This document shows, in pieces, positions 7,558 to 13,903 of a DNA stretch of 16,561 nucleotides (positions are counted from its first letter, which is position 1; every line of letters begins with the position of its first letter). The stretch spans positions 1 through 16,561 of the forward strand of contig SOIC01000218.1 of the NCBI GenBank assembly GCA_004377275.1. Direction: 5' to 3'. Source of the DNA: Dehalococcoidia bacterium. GTDB lineage: Bacteria > Chloroflexota > Dehalococcoidia > E44-bin15. The translations under genes and the position numbers were made by a program. Under the pieces are notes generated by a model. It was not told the origin of the DNA. It made no database searches and saw only the letters and a list, made by a program, of their open reading frames with translations.

Positions 7558-8736
7558 TTACCCCGCTTGCCCCAGGATGGTGATAATAGGCAGCAGGCTT
7601 CCCGGGTGTCCACCTTGATTATGAGATAACCCCAGCCTAACATCCTTCAACTGGCGTTCTGGTAGCTCTGCCTTGCCCTGAATCTGCTTGTATACCTCGT
7701 AGCACTCCCTTAGTCCACTGGCACCCACGGGGTGGCCAAAGGACTTTAAACCACCATCGGCATTAACCGGCAATTCACCGGTTAGGGTAAAGGTGCCGGC
7801 GTCGATATCCTCCTTCGCCTTCCCTTTGGGGCATATCCCGATTGCCTCAAGGGTCATCAGTTCGCTTATGGTGAAGCAATCATGTAGCTCTAGGATGTCG
7901 AGCTCCTTACGGGGATCAGTGATCCCTGCCTGCTCATATGCCTGTTGCGCTGCGGCCTCCGTTTCGGGCAGGTGTATGTAATCATAACTGGCATCCTCCT
8001 TCCCTAGGCCAGGGCCAATGGCAAGCCCGATTCCCTTGATTAGCACATAGTCATTCCTAAAGCTCTTGGCCATGTCAGCCCTGGTGAGGATGGCGGCGGC
8101 GGCGCCATCGGTGTTGCCGCAACAATCGAATAGTCCCAGGGGCCAGGCGATGAGCGGGGCGTTGAGCACCTGCTCTATGGTTATCTCTCTACGAAGGTGC
8201 GCTTTGGGATGGCGCGCGCCATTATAATGGCTTTTCACCGAGATTTGGGCCAAGGTTTTCCTGCCTTCTTGTGGCTCGATGCCATAGGCCTGGAAATACC
8301 TGGTGGCGCCCATCGCCCACCTTCCCGGCGCGGTAACATTAATCCCCAGGACAGGGTGAGTGTAGCCTGCAGGAAGCCCGGCGAGGCCAGTATCCTTCAG
8401 CTTCTCAAACCCCACGCAGAGCACAATATTGTAAGCACCACAGGCTATAGCATAGGAGGCGTTTCTAATGGTTTCCATGCCGGTAGCGCAGAAGTTTTCC
8501 ACTCGGGTGATGGGGATGCGGTCGAGTTTGAGCGGTGCGGCGATGCTGATCCCCCCGATGCCGGAAAAGGCTGTACCCACCCAGGCGGCCTGGATATCCT
8601 CGCGCGTCAGGCCGGCATCCTCATAGGCTTCGTAGACCGCATCGATAATCATATCATCGGCGCTCTTATCCCAGTTCTCGCCGAACTTACAGCATCCCAT
8701 GCCGATGATGGCAACCTTGTCCTTGATGGTCTCCAT
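7558..8736 (-). CDS. SCP2/archaeal-type thiolase (acetyl-CoA acetyltransferase-like)
   Basis: The 392-aa protein starts METIKDKVAIIGMG. The nucleophilic cysteine is C83 in NFCATGME; H285 in ELHDCFT (283-289) and H335 in SFGHPVGASG (332-341) are the other expected active-site residues of the SCP2-type thiolases. The C-terminal second cysteine of FadA-type thiolases is replaced by NQGGHPGS (373-380), as is common in this branch. Such thiolases (archaeal acetoacetyl-CoA thiolase, BbsB) work in complex with a DUF35 OB-fold protein, and the gene just upstream supplies one fused to an HMGCS-like domain. The probable reaction is CoA-dependent cleavage, or formation, of a 3-oxoacyl-CoA. It is 13 bp after the upstream gene, probably co-translated. 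Confidence 0.9.
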   Translation of the reverse strand: METIKDKVAIIGMGCCKFGENWDKSADDMIIDAVYEAYEDAGLTREDIQAAWVGTAFSGIGGISIAAPLKLDRIPITRVENFCATGMETIRNASYAIACGAYNIVLCVGFEKLKDTGLAGLPAGYTHPVLGINVTAPGRWAMGATRYFQAYGIEPQEGRKTLAQISVKSHYNGARHPKAHLRREITIEQVLNAPLIAWPLGLFDCCGNTDGAAAAILTRADMAKSFRNDYVLIKGIGLAIGPGLGKEDASYDYIHLPETEAAAQQAYEQAGITDPRKELDILELHDCFTISELMTLEAIGICPKGKAKEDIDAGTFTLTGELPVNADGGLKSFGHPVGASGLRECYEVYKQIQGKAELPERQLKDVRLGLSHNQGGHPGSLLPIITILGQAG

Positions 8737-8749
8737 TTCCTTTAAGCCC

Positions 8750-10201
8750 TCATGGTTCTCGTGGCGGCCGGCATTTCCAGTAATAGGTATGCATTCCCCC
8801 GGAATCGTGCATCTTGCGGAAGGTCATCTCTACCGGCATGTCAGGCTTGACCTTTTCGGGGTTACGATCGGTCATCAAGCAATATACCCCCACTTTGTGG
8901 TTCTCTCCTCCCCCCTCAACATCCTCCTGCAGATGCACCTTGCTCACAATTGTTGGTGGGTCGCTACTGAGCGCCAGGTTATCCACGGTGTAGGTATAAA
9001 GCGTACCCTGCCTGTCGGAGAGCCTGACCCCCTCATACTCATCCTTGGCCCCGCAATAGATGCATACCCGCTGCATCGGGTGGAAGGTTAGTCCGCAGCG
9101 CTTGCACCTGGAGCCATGAAAACTGATCAGCTGCTCCCGTTCCCGCCATGCTACCGGGGGAAAGGCATTGGCCTGCTCCCGGGCCTGGGCCTCGGTAGGG
9201 ATAAGCCGGCGGAAGCGGAGATATTTCTCATAGTTGGGAAGGGTACTCCGCGATGCCAGGTGGCGCTTGATACCGCGCCTCTCCCTTATCTTTTCGATTT
9301 CCTCAGTCACCCGCAGGATAAAGGCATCACCGCCGTCGCCATAGTTGGCAAACAGGATTCTATCCCCCGCCCTGGACTCCTCTAGTGCGGCGACGAGCAT
9401 CATTAGGGCAAAGGCAGCGCCGGTATTGCCGACCGTGGCAAACATCGGTTCTTGAACCTGGGTCTTGGGGTCAAAACCCATGGCTCTCGCCATTTCGGAG
9501 TGCCTTCTCTGGTCGGGGGCATAAAAGACCGCTCTGGTGATATCCGGCGGCGTTAGGCGATATTTCTCCATGATACTGGAGATGGCTTCTCTGGTATTGC
9601 GGACATAGCCTTCGCTGAGGATAAACCTGTCTTCCCAGCTTTTGGTAAAGGTATCGGTCTCTGTCCTCCATATATCCAGGATATCATCGGCGTGAGAGTA
9701 GCTGCCCTCGATCTCGCAGGCAACGCCCTCATCCCCGATCAACAGGGCAGCGGCGCCATCACCAAAGTTCTGCTCAGAGTCTGATTGGGGCTGGCCCAGG
9801 CGGCAATCGGCGGCGGCGACCATGACCCGCTTTCCCGAGCCACTCTTGACCGCATCGAGCGCTGCCCTCAAGGCTACAGTACCCGCTCTCAGGGAGTCGG
9901 TAAAGTCCGCGGTGAAAATCTGGCGGCGCAGGTCGGCGGCGAGTGCGATTAGGCTTGCCGATTGCTTCTCGCGGTAGGGTGGTGTTGTCGAGGCAAAATA
10001 TAGACCATCAACGCTCTGCCGGTCGCTGTCCCTGAGGCAGTCGATCATGGCTTCCACTGCCATAGTCGCACTATCTTCATCATAGTTGGCTACGGCCTTT
10101 TCCCCTCCCATAGAACCGCGGTCCCAGGCGCGGGCAATTTCGTCCCGCTTCAGGCGGTATATGGGAATATATGCCCCGTAGGAAACTATCCCGGTTTTCA
10201 T
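8750..10201 (-). CDS. HMG-CoA synthase-like domain fused to DUF35 zinc-ribbon/OB-fold; catalytic triad absent
   Basis: The protein has 483 aa. Residues 1-300 follow the archaeal HMG-CoA synthase fold: GAYIPIYRLKRDEIARAW (9-26), DEDSATMAVEA (41-51), NFGDGAAALLIGD (145-157), VGNTGAA (257-263) and FANYGDGGDAF (284-294). Residues 355-480 are a DUF35 unit with a zinc ribbon, C366-x2-C369-x10-C380-x2-C383, then an OB-fold. Aligned by eye with archaeal HMGCS, the catalytic Glu is Thr72, the nucleophilic Cys (CKAGT) is Leu104, and the His (VFHQP) is Tyr227. The synthase reaction is therefore unlikely. In archaea thiolase, HMGCS and DUF35 are separate proteins in one complex that share a CoA site; here two are joined, beside the thiolase gene. 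A scaffold or CoA-channel role for the thiolase is inferred. Confidence 0.87.
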   Translation of the reverse strand: MKTGIVSYGAYIPIYRLKRDEIARAWDRGSMGGEKAVANYDEDSATMAVEAMIDCLRDSDRQSVDGLYFASTTPPYREKQSASLIALAADLRRQIFTADFTDSLRAGTVALRAALDAVKSGSGKRVMVAAADCRLGQPQSDSEQNFGDGAAALLIGDEGVACEIEGSYSHADDILDIWRTETDTFTKSWEDRFILSEGYVRNTREAISSIMEKYRLTPPDITRAVFYAPDQRRHSEMARAMGFDPKTQVQEPMFATVGNTGAAFALMMLVAALEESRAGDRILFANYGDGGDAFILRVTEEIEKIRERRGIKRHLASRSTLPNYEKYLRFRRLIPTEAQAREQANAFPPVAWREREQLISFHGSRCKRCGLTFHPMQRVCIYCGAKDEYEGVRLSDRQGTLYTYTVDNLALSSDPPTIVSKVHLQEDVEGGGENHKVGVYCLMTDRNPEKVKPDMPVEMTFRKMHDSGGMHTYYWKCRPPREP

Positions 10202-10238
10202 CCACTCCGCTCGTCTGACCGTGTCTTTAACGTCTCAG

Positions 10239-11183
10239 TTAGGTAGCCTTTTTATCCCTCTCCGGTTGGGGTGGAGCGGGATTGATGTAGCCCGTTAGCA
10301 GGGTCTTGGGCACCGCATTGATCAGCTCTTCCGTGGTAAATATCCCCTCCGGCTTGTAGATAGCTCTTATCTCTACCGGTTCGTTGTAAATGCTCACTCT
10401 GCCGGCCTCGGCATGGAATACCTGTCCATTGATATTTGCGGCGTGGTCGGTGGCCAGATAGACGACGATTGGTGGTATGTGCTCAGGGCCGGGCATGTTC
10501 AGCATCTGCTCAGCCTGCTCTTTGGTCATAACGCCGGCTTCAACCCTCTTCCAGGTGCCCTTTATGACTTCATCGTTCAATGTCATCCTGGTGGCGGCTA
10601 TGGGGGCGAAGCAATTGGCGGTCACCCCGTAGCGCCCCATTTCCCGCGCGATAGAGCGGGTGAGGCTGACTATGCCGCCCTTAACCGCGCCGTAGTTGAC
10701 ATGTCCCATCGTGCCGCGCCATGCGTCTGAGGTGACGTTGATTATGCGGCCATATTTTTGCTCCCGCATCAGGGTGCAGGCATGGCGGCAGGTGTTGAAG
10801 GTACCTTTCAGGTGGACGACCATTACCGAGTCCCACTCGTCCTCGGTCATGTTCCAGATCATCCGGTCCCGCAGGTTGCCCTGACAGTTGACTAGTATAT
10901 CGATGCGTCCGAATTTATCCACGCAGCTCTTTATGATCCCTTGGGCGGCATTGAAGTCGACCACCGAATTATGGTTGGCTATAGCATCGCCGCCCAGTTT
11001 TTTGATCTCATCGACTACCTTATCTACAGGCCCCGCTTCAGCACCGCTGCCGTCCCTCGACGCGCCGATATCGTTTGCCACGATGTTGGCCCCTTCCTTG
11101 GCCAGGGCCAAGCATACCTCGTGCCCGATTCCCCCAGCGGCACCGGTTACTACGGCATTTTTTCCCTTCAGGTTATCGCCCAA
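10239..11183 (-). CDS. SDR dehydrogenase resembling the (3R)-hydroxyacyl-CoA dehydrogenase domain of MFE2
   Basis: The protein has 314 aa from a TTG at 11183, preceded by a perfect AAGGAGG six bases away; an in-frame ATG at 11222 with AGGAAGG upstream is the alternative. The Rossmann motif TGAAGGIG is at 13-20, Asp38 in IVANDIG favours NAD+, and the catalytic residues are Ser152, Tyr164 and Lys168 (YGAVK). The VNCQG motif (98-102) replaces the usual NNAG. The layout (ND near residue 38, NLRDRMIWNMTEDEWD at 103-118, a C-terminal tail of about 60 aa) recalls peroxisomal multifunctional enzyme 2. The likely role is oxidation of a 3-hydroxyacyl-CoA to the substrate of the thiolase two genes downstream. 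It is the first gene of the nine-gene array. Confidence 0.88.
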   Translation of the reverse strand: MGDNLKGKNAVVTGAAGGIGHEVCLALAKEGANIVANDIGASRDGSGAEAGPVDKVVDEIKKLGGDAIANHNSVVDFNAAQGIIKSCVDKFGRIDILVNCQGNLRDRMIWNMTEDEWDSVMVVHLKGTFNTCRHACTLMREQKYGRIINVTSDAWRGTMGHVNYGAVKGGIVSLTRSIAREMGRYGVTANCFAPIAATRMTLNDEVIKGTWKRVEAGVMTKEQAEQMLNMPGPEHIPPIVVYLATDHAANINGQVFHAEAGRVSIYNEPVEIRAIYKPEGIFTTEELINAVPKTLLTGYINPAPPQPERDKKAT

Positions 11184-11189
11184 TTCTAA

Positions 11190-11196
11190 CCTCCTT
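11190..11196 (-). promoter_or_regulatory. Shine-Dalgarno sequence supporting a TTG start
   Basis: AAGGAGG on the minus strand ends six bases before TTG at 11183. A TTG start with an equally strong SD is forced for the crotonase gene at 13005 on the other strand, so this genome does use TTG. Confidence 0.55.
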
Positions 11197-11246
11197 GCAG
11201 ATGTGACGATTAAATATACCATACTGAACCTTCCTTTTGCAAACTA

Positions 11247-11273
11247 TTTTCGAACTTTTCGAAACTTTGTTTC
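11247..11273. promoter_or_regulatory. Operator-like repeats upstream of the SDR-led array
   Basis: Two direct copies of TTTTCGAA (11247-11254, 11256-11263; 9-bp period) run into the perfect dyad GAAAC-TTT-GTTTC (11261-11273). The position, 64-90 bp upstream of the TTG start, suits repressor binding. No clear -35/-10 pair for the minus-strand array could be found here. No regulator gene is in the window. Confidence 0.4.
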
Positions 11274-11384
11274 ATGTTTACCCATACTTAATACCGTGAA
11301 GCGCGTCTTAATTTTACAAGCTTTATGCTCTCGTTTAGATAGATGATGACATCCTAATGTAATTATGAGGCGCTATTTCACTTG

Positions 11385-11477
11385 GCATTGCGAGCGGAGC
11401 GAAGCAATCTCACCGGCGCATGCCTGCCCACCCACCATCCCTGAGATTGCTTCGGCACTTCGTGCCTCGCAATGACA
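11385..11477. repeat. CATTGCGAG-type palindromic repeat, well preserved
   Basis: The left arm GCATTGCGAGCGGAGCGAAGCAATCTCA (up to 11412) is mirrored by TGAGATTGCTTCG (11442-11454) and CTCGCAATGACA (ending 11477), with an extra GCAC-TTC-GTGC hairpin (11455-11465) in the right arm. It is the same family as the decayed copy at 427-497. The rest of this intergenic stretch (11274-11531) holds no gene that I can see. Confidence 0.7.
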
Positions 11478-11531
11478 GGGAAAACGGGTTAAGGGTGATG
11501 CGTCACTAATGTACTGGACGAGTACACTTAG

Positions 11532-11560
11532 TTTACGGTTGCTTTTGGGAGTGATATAAT
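11532..11560 (+). promoter_or_regulatory. Candidate sigma-70 promoter for the plus-strand CoA-transferase/crotonase pair
   Basis: TTTACG (11532-11537), a 17-bp spacer, and a perfect TATAAT (11555-11560). Transcription would start near 11567, giving a 5' leader of about 95 nt before the ATG at 11663. Confidence 0.55.
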
Positions 11561-11662
11561 TATTTGTCAACCAGTTACCATGGACACTCGATCGAGTTTA
11601 ACAAACCTAATAGCTAGCCGGATAATTGAACGTGCTCACGCGGATGAGGAGGTAGGTCATAG

Positions 11663-12988
11663 ATGAAGGATTGGCGGGAGGAGTATGACAGTAAGATAGT
11701 TCCTGCCGAGGAGGCTGCCAAGCTGGTCAAGTCTGGAGACCGCATTGGGTTTACCACCGGCAGAGAGGCACATGCTGTGGGTCTGGCGATCGCTGCCCGG
11801 CTAGGAGAGTTGGAAGGGGTTCAGGTGTATGTCCCCACCCCGGGTTATGATTTTGGCTGGTATGACCCGGGCTGGGAAGACTCCTTCAGTATCACGGTTT
11901 CCTTTCCCCTGGGGGTGAACCAGGAGATGGTCGAGGAGCGGAGGTGTGATATCGCTTTTGGCTCCCTTTTCCCTTTTGACTTGGAATTTTTCAAGCAAGG
12001 GCTGGATATACTGCTCACCGAGATTTCACCCCCCGATGATGCGGGCTTTTGCAGCTTTGGCCAGTCATTGTGGAATAAGAAAACCCAGGTCAAAGAGGCA
12101 AAGAAGGTAATCGCGGAGGTGAATCCCCGTCTGATCCGAACCTACGGTGACAATTATGTCCACGTCTCAGAGATAGACTATTTTGTGGAGCATATCTCTT
12201 CCGGGGAGCGCCCCGGCGGCGGGAGCCTGTTGGGTAAAAAGGCCAAAAAGGAACCCGACCAGGCGCAAAAGGAAATTGCAGGGCATGTCGGCTCGATCAT
12301 AAGGGATGGCGACTGCTTGCAGATAGGCGTCGGCCGTGCCACTGAGCCTCTGGTTCAGTTGGGCATACTGGACGGCAAAAGCGATATCGGGTATCACTCA
12401 GAGGCCACGGTCCCGGGGATAATCCGACTGGTCCGGGAAGGGGTGATTAACGGGAAATACAAGAATGTTCGCCCGGGAAAGGTGGTGGTCACTTCGGTAG
12501 GGGGGGACACCAGGGAGGAAGTGCAATGGGTTCACATGAACCCGCTCTTTGAGTTGGTTGACGTTGACTGGCTGGAAGATATCAGGGTGATCGCTTCCAT
12601 AGATAACATGGTGACGATAAATCAAGCCTTGGCTATTGACCTTTTAGGTCAGCCAACGGCGGAAAGCTTAGGGACACGATTGCTGAGTGGTGCGGGGGGC
12701 CAGGTGCCCTTCCAGCTTGGGGCGCTCCTGTCTAAAGGAGGGCGTGCCATTACAGTGCTGCCCTCTACCGCGGAGAACGGGACGGTATCCCGTATTATGC
12801 CGGCGTTGCCGGAAGGGACAACCGTCACCCTCCACAAGAACTGCATTGACCTGGTAGTTACGGAATACGGGGTAGCGCGTTTGCGGGGCAGGAGCGTGCG
12901 GGAGAAGGCAGAGGAATTGATCAATGTGGCCCATCCCGACTTTCGTGCCGAACTGAAAAAAGCAGCACAAAGGTTATTCTGGCCTTAA
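11663..12988 (+). CDS. Acetyl-CoA hydrolase/4-hydroxybutyrate CoA-transferase family protein
   Basis: The 441-aa protein starts at ATG with GAGGAGGT upstream. It is colinear with the protein at 943-2259 over the whole length, with identical long segments such as GREAHAVGLAIAAR (33-46) and a shared GYDFGWYD.GWEDSF block (61-75). E247 in YHSEATVPG aligns with the catalytic glutamate of 4-hydroxybutyrate CoA-transferase, so it should be active. The CoA-loop motif is GVGRATEP (222-229), the same departure from GxGxIP as in the paralogue. The main difference is the 98-118 region (FGSLFPFDLEFFKQGLDIL against LTTIIPFATEGEPPDVL), which may affect acid specificity. It is first in a two-gene operon, 16 bp before a crotonase, mirroring the crotonase/transferase adjacency on the other strand. 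Confidence 0.9.
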   Translation: MKDWREEYDSKIVPAEEAAKLVKSGDRIGFTTGREAHAVGLAIAARLGELEGVQVYVPTPGYDFGWYDPGWEDSFSITVSFPLGVNQEMVEERRCDIAFGSLFPFDLEFFKQGLDILLTEISPPDDAGFCSFGQSLWNKKTQVKEAKKVIAEVNPRLIRTYGDNYVHVSEIDYFVEHISSGERPGGGSLLGKKAKKEPDQAQKEIAGHVGSIIRDGDCLQIGVGRATEPLVQLGILDGKSDIGYHSEATVPGIIRLVREGVINGKYKNVRPGKVVVTSVGGDTREEVQWVHMNPLFELVDVDWLEDIRVIASIDNMVTINQALAIDLLGQPTAESLGTRLLSGAGGQVPFQLGALLSKGGRAITVLPSTAENGTVSRIMPALPEGTTVTLHKNCIDLVVTEYGVARLRGRSVREKAEELINVAHPDFRAELKKAAQRLFWP

Positions 12989-13004
12989 TCGGAAGGAGGA
13001 TAGA

Positions 13005-13895
13005 TTGAGTTACTGTCTTTATGAGGTTGATAAGGAGAAGAGGATTGCCACGCTTACCTTTAATCGGCCGGAAAAGCTACATGCCATACAGCCGATGGAT
13101 GATCTCGAAGAGGTGATCGCCAGGTTGACCGAAGCTGATAGGGATGACAACGTGGCGGTGGTGGTCATCAAAGGGTCAGGGCGTGCCTTCGGAGCGGGGT
13201 ATGATATCGAAGCGGTGCGCGCGCGGCGGGGCTTCACTGAGGATAAGCGTCCCCCTCAGAGAAGGAGGTACTGGGGGGTGGATGAGTGGTGGGGGCGGCG
13301 GGCCATCCTGCAGAAAATCCTCACCTGCGACAAGGTGACCATTGCCCAGGTGCACGGCTATTGCTACGGCGGCCATTTTGAGATTATGTGCGCCTGCGAC
13401 ATGGCCATTGCCAGCGAAGATGCGGTATTTACCCATCCCGGCTACACCTATCTCGGCATTGAGGGCCCGATTCCCCTGTACGTCCTCATGATCGGGTGGC
13501 GGAGGGTTAAGGAGATGATGCTTCTGGGAAAGCCGCTCAGCGCCAAGGAGGCTCAGGAATTCGGCCTGGTCAACAAGGTGGTGCCCCTGAATAAACTGGA
13601 GAAGGAAGTTGCTCAGGCAGCTGAGACTATCGCCAGCCGCCCCATTGACGGTATTGTGATGGGGAAGAAAGAGTTCATGCTGGCGATGGATATAATGGGG
13701 CTTTCCGCCGGTTACGATTTAGCCAGTATCTCACACACCCTGATGAGCAATCTTAAGTTTGAACCTGGAGAGTTTAACCTTATGCGGGAGTTGAAGACCA
13801 AAGGCCCCAAAGGTATGTATTCAGCCAGAGATAAGCGTTACAGTGATCAGGCTTGGCGCGCAAAAGGCGCTAAGAAGACGCCGAAGAAGAAATAA
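13005..13895 (+). CDS. Crotonase-fold (enoyl-CoA hydratase/isomerase family) protein
   Basis: The 296-aa protein starts at a TTG, with GGAGG five bases upstream and no better start nearby. Motifs are LTFNRPEKLHAIQ (17-29), GRAFGAGYDIEAVR (59-72), QVHGYCYGGHFE (115-126) and KVVPLNKLEKEV (191-202). Glu126 matches rat hydratase Glu144, but the second acid (Glu164) is Gly146 in THPGYTYLG. It is thus the only one of the four crotonases here to keep either glutamate unchanged. A basic segment (70-90, RARRGFTEDKRPPQRRR) and a lysine-rich C-terminus (KGAKKTPKKK, 287-296) are unusual. The C-terminal EFNLMRELKTKGPKG (256-270) is a variant of the signature seen in the other three. It ends 8 bp before the convergent gene's stop. 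Confidence 0.87.
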   Translation: MSYCLYEVDKEKRIATLTFNRPEKLHAIQPMDDLEEVIARLTEADRDDNVAVVVIKGSGRAFGAGYDIEAVRARRGFTEDKRPPQRRRYWGVDEWWGRRAILQKILTCDKVTIAQVHGYCYGGHFEIMCACDMAIASEDAVFTHPGYTYLGIEGPIPLYVLMIGWRRVKEMMLLGKPLSAKEAQEFGLVNKVVPLNKLEKEVAQAAETIASRPIDGIVMGKKEFMLAMDIMGLSAGYDLASISHTLMSNLKFEPGEFNLMRELKTKGPKGMYSARDKRYSDQAWRAKGAKKTPKKK

Positions 13896-13903
13896 GCCTC
13901 CGG

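Noticed and set aside
11373..11570. 65-aa open frame on the minus strand in the divergent region
   Set aside because: Its central part is the translated palindromic repeat at 11385-11477, it has no SD that I can see, and it covers the plus-strand promoter.
13896..13903. Bidirectional terminator between the convergent genes
   Set aside because: Only 8 bp separate the stops and no stem-loop with flanking T/A runs is visible.
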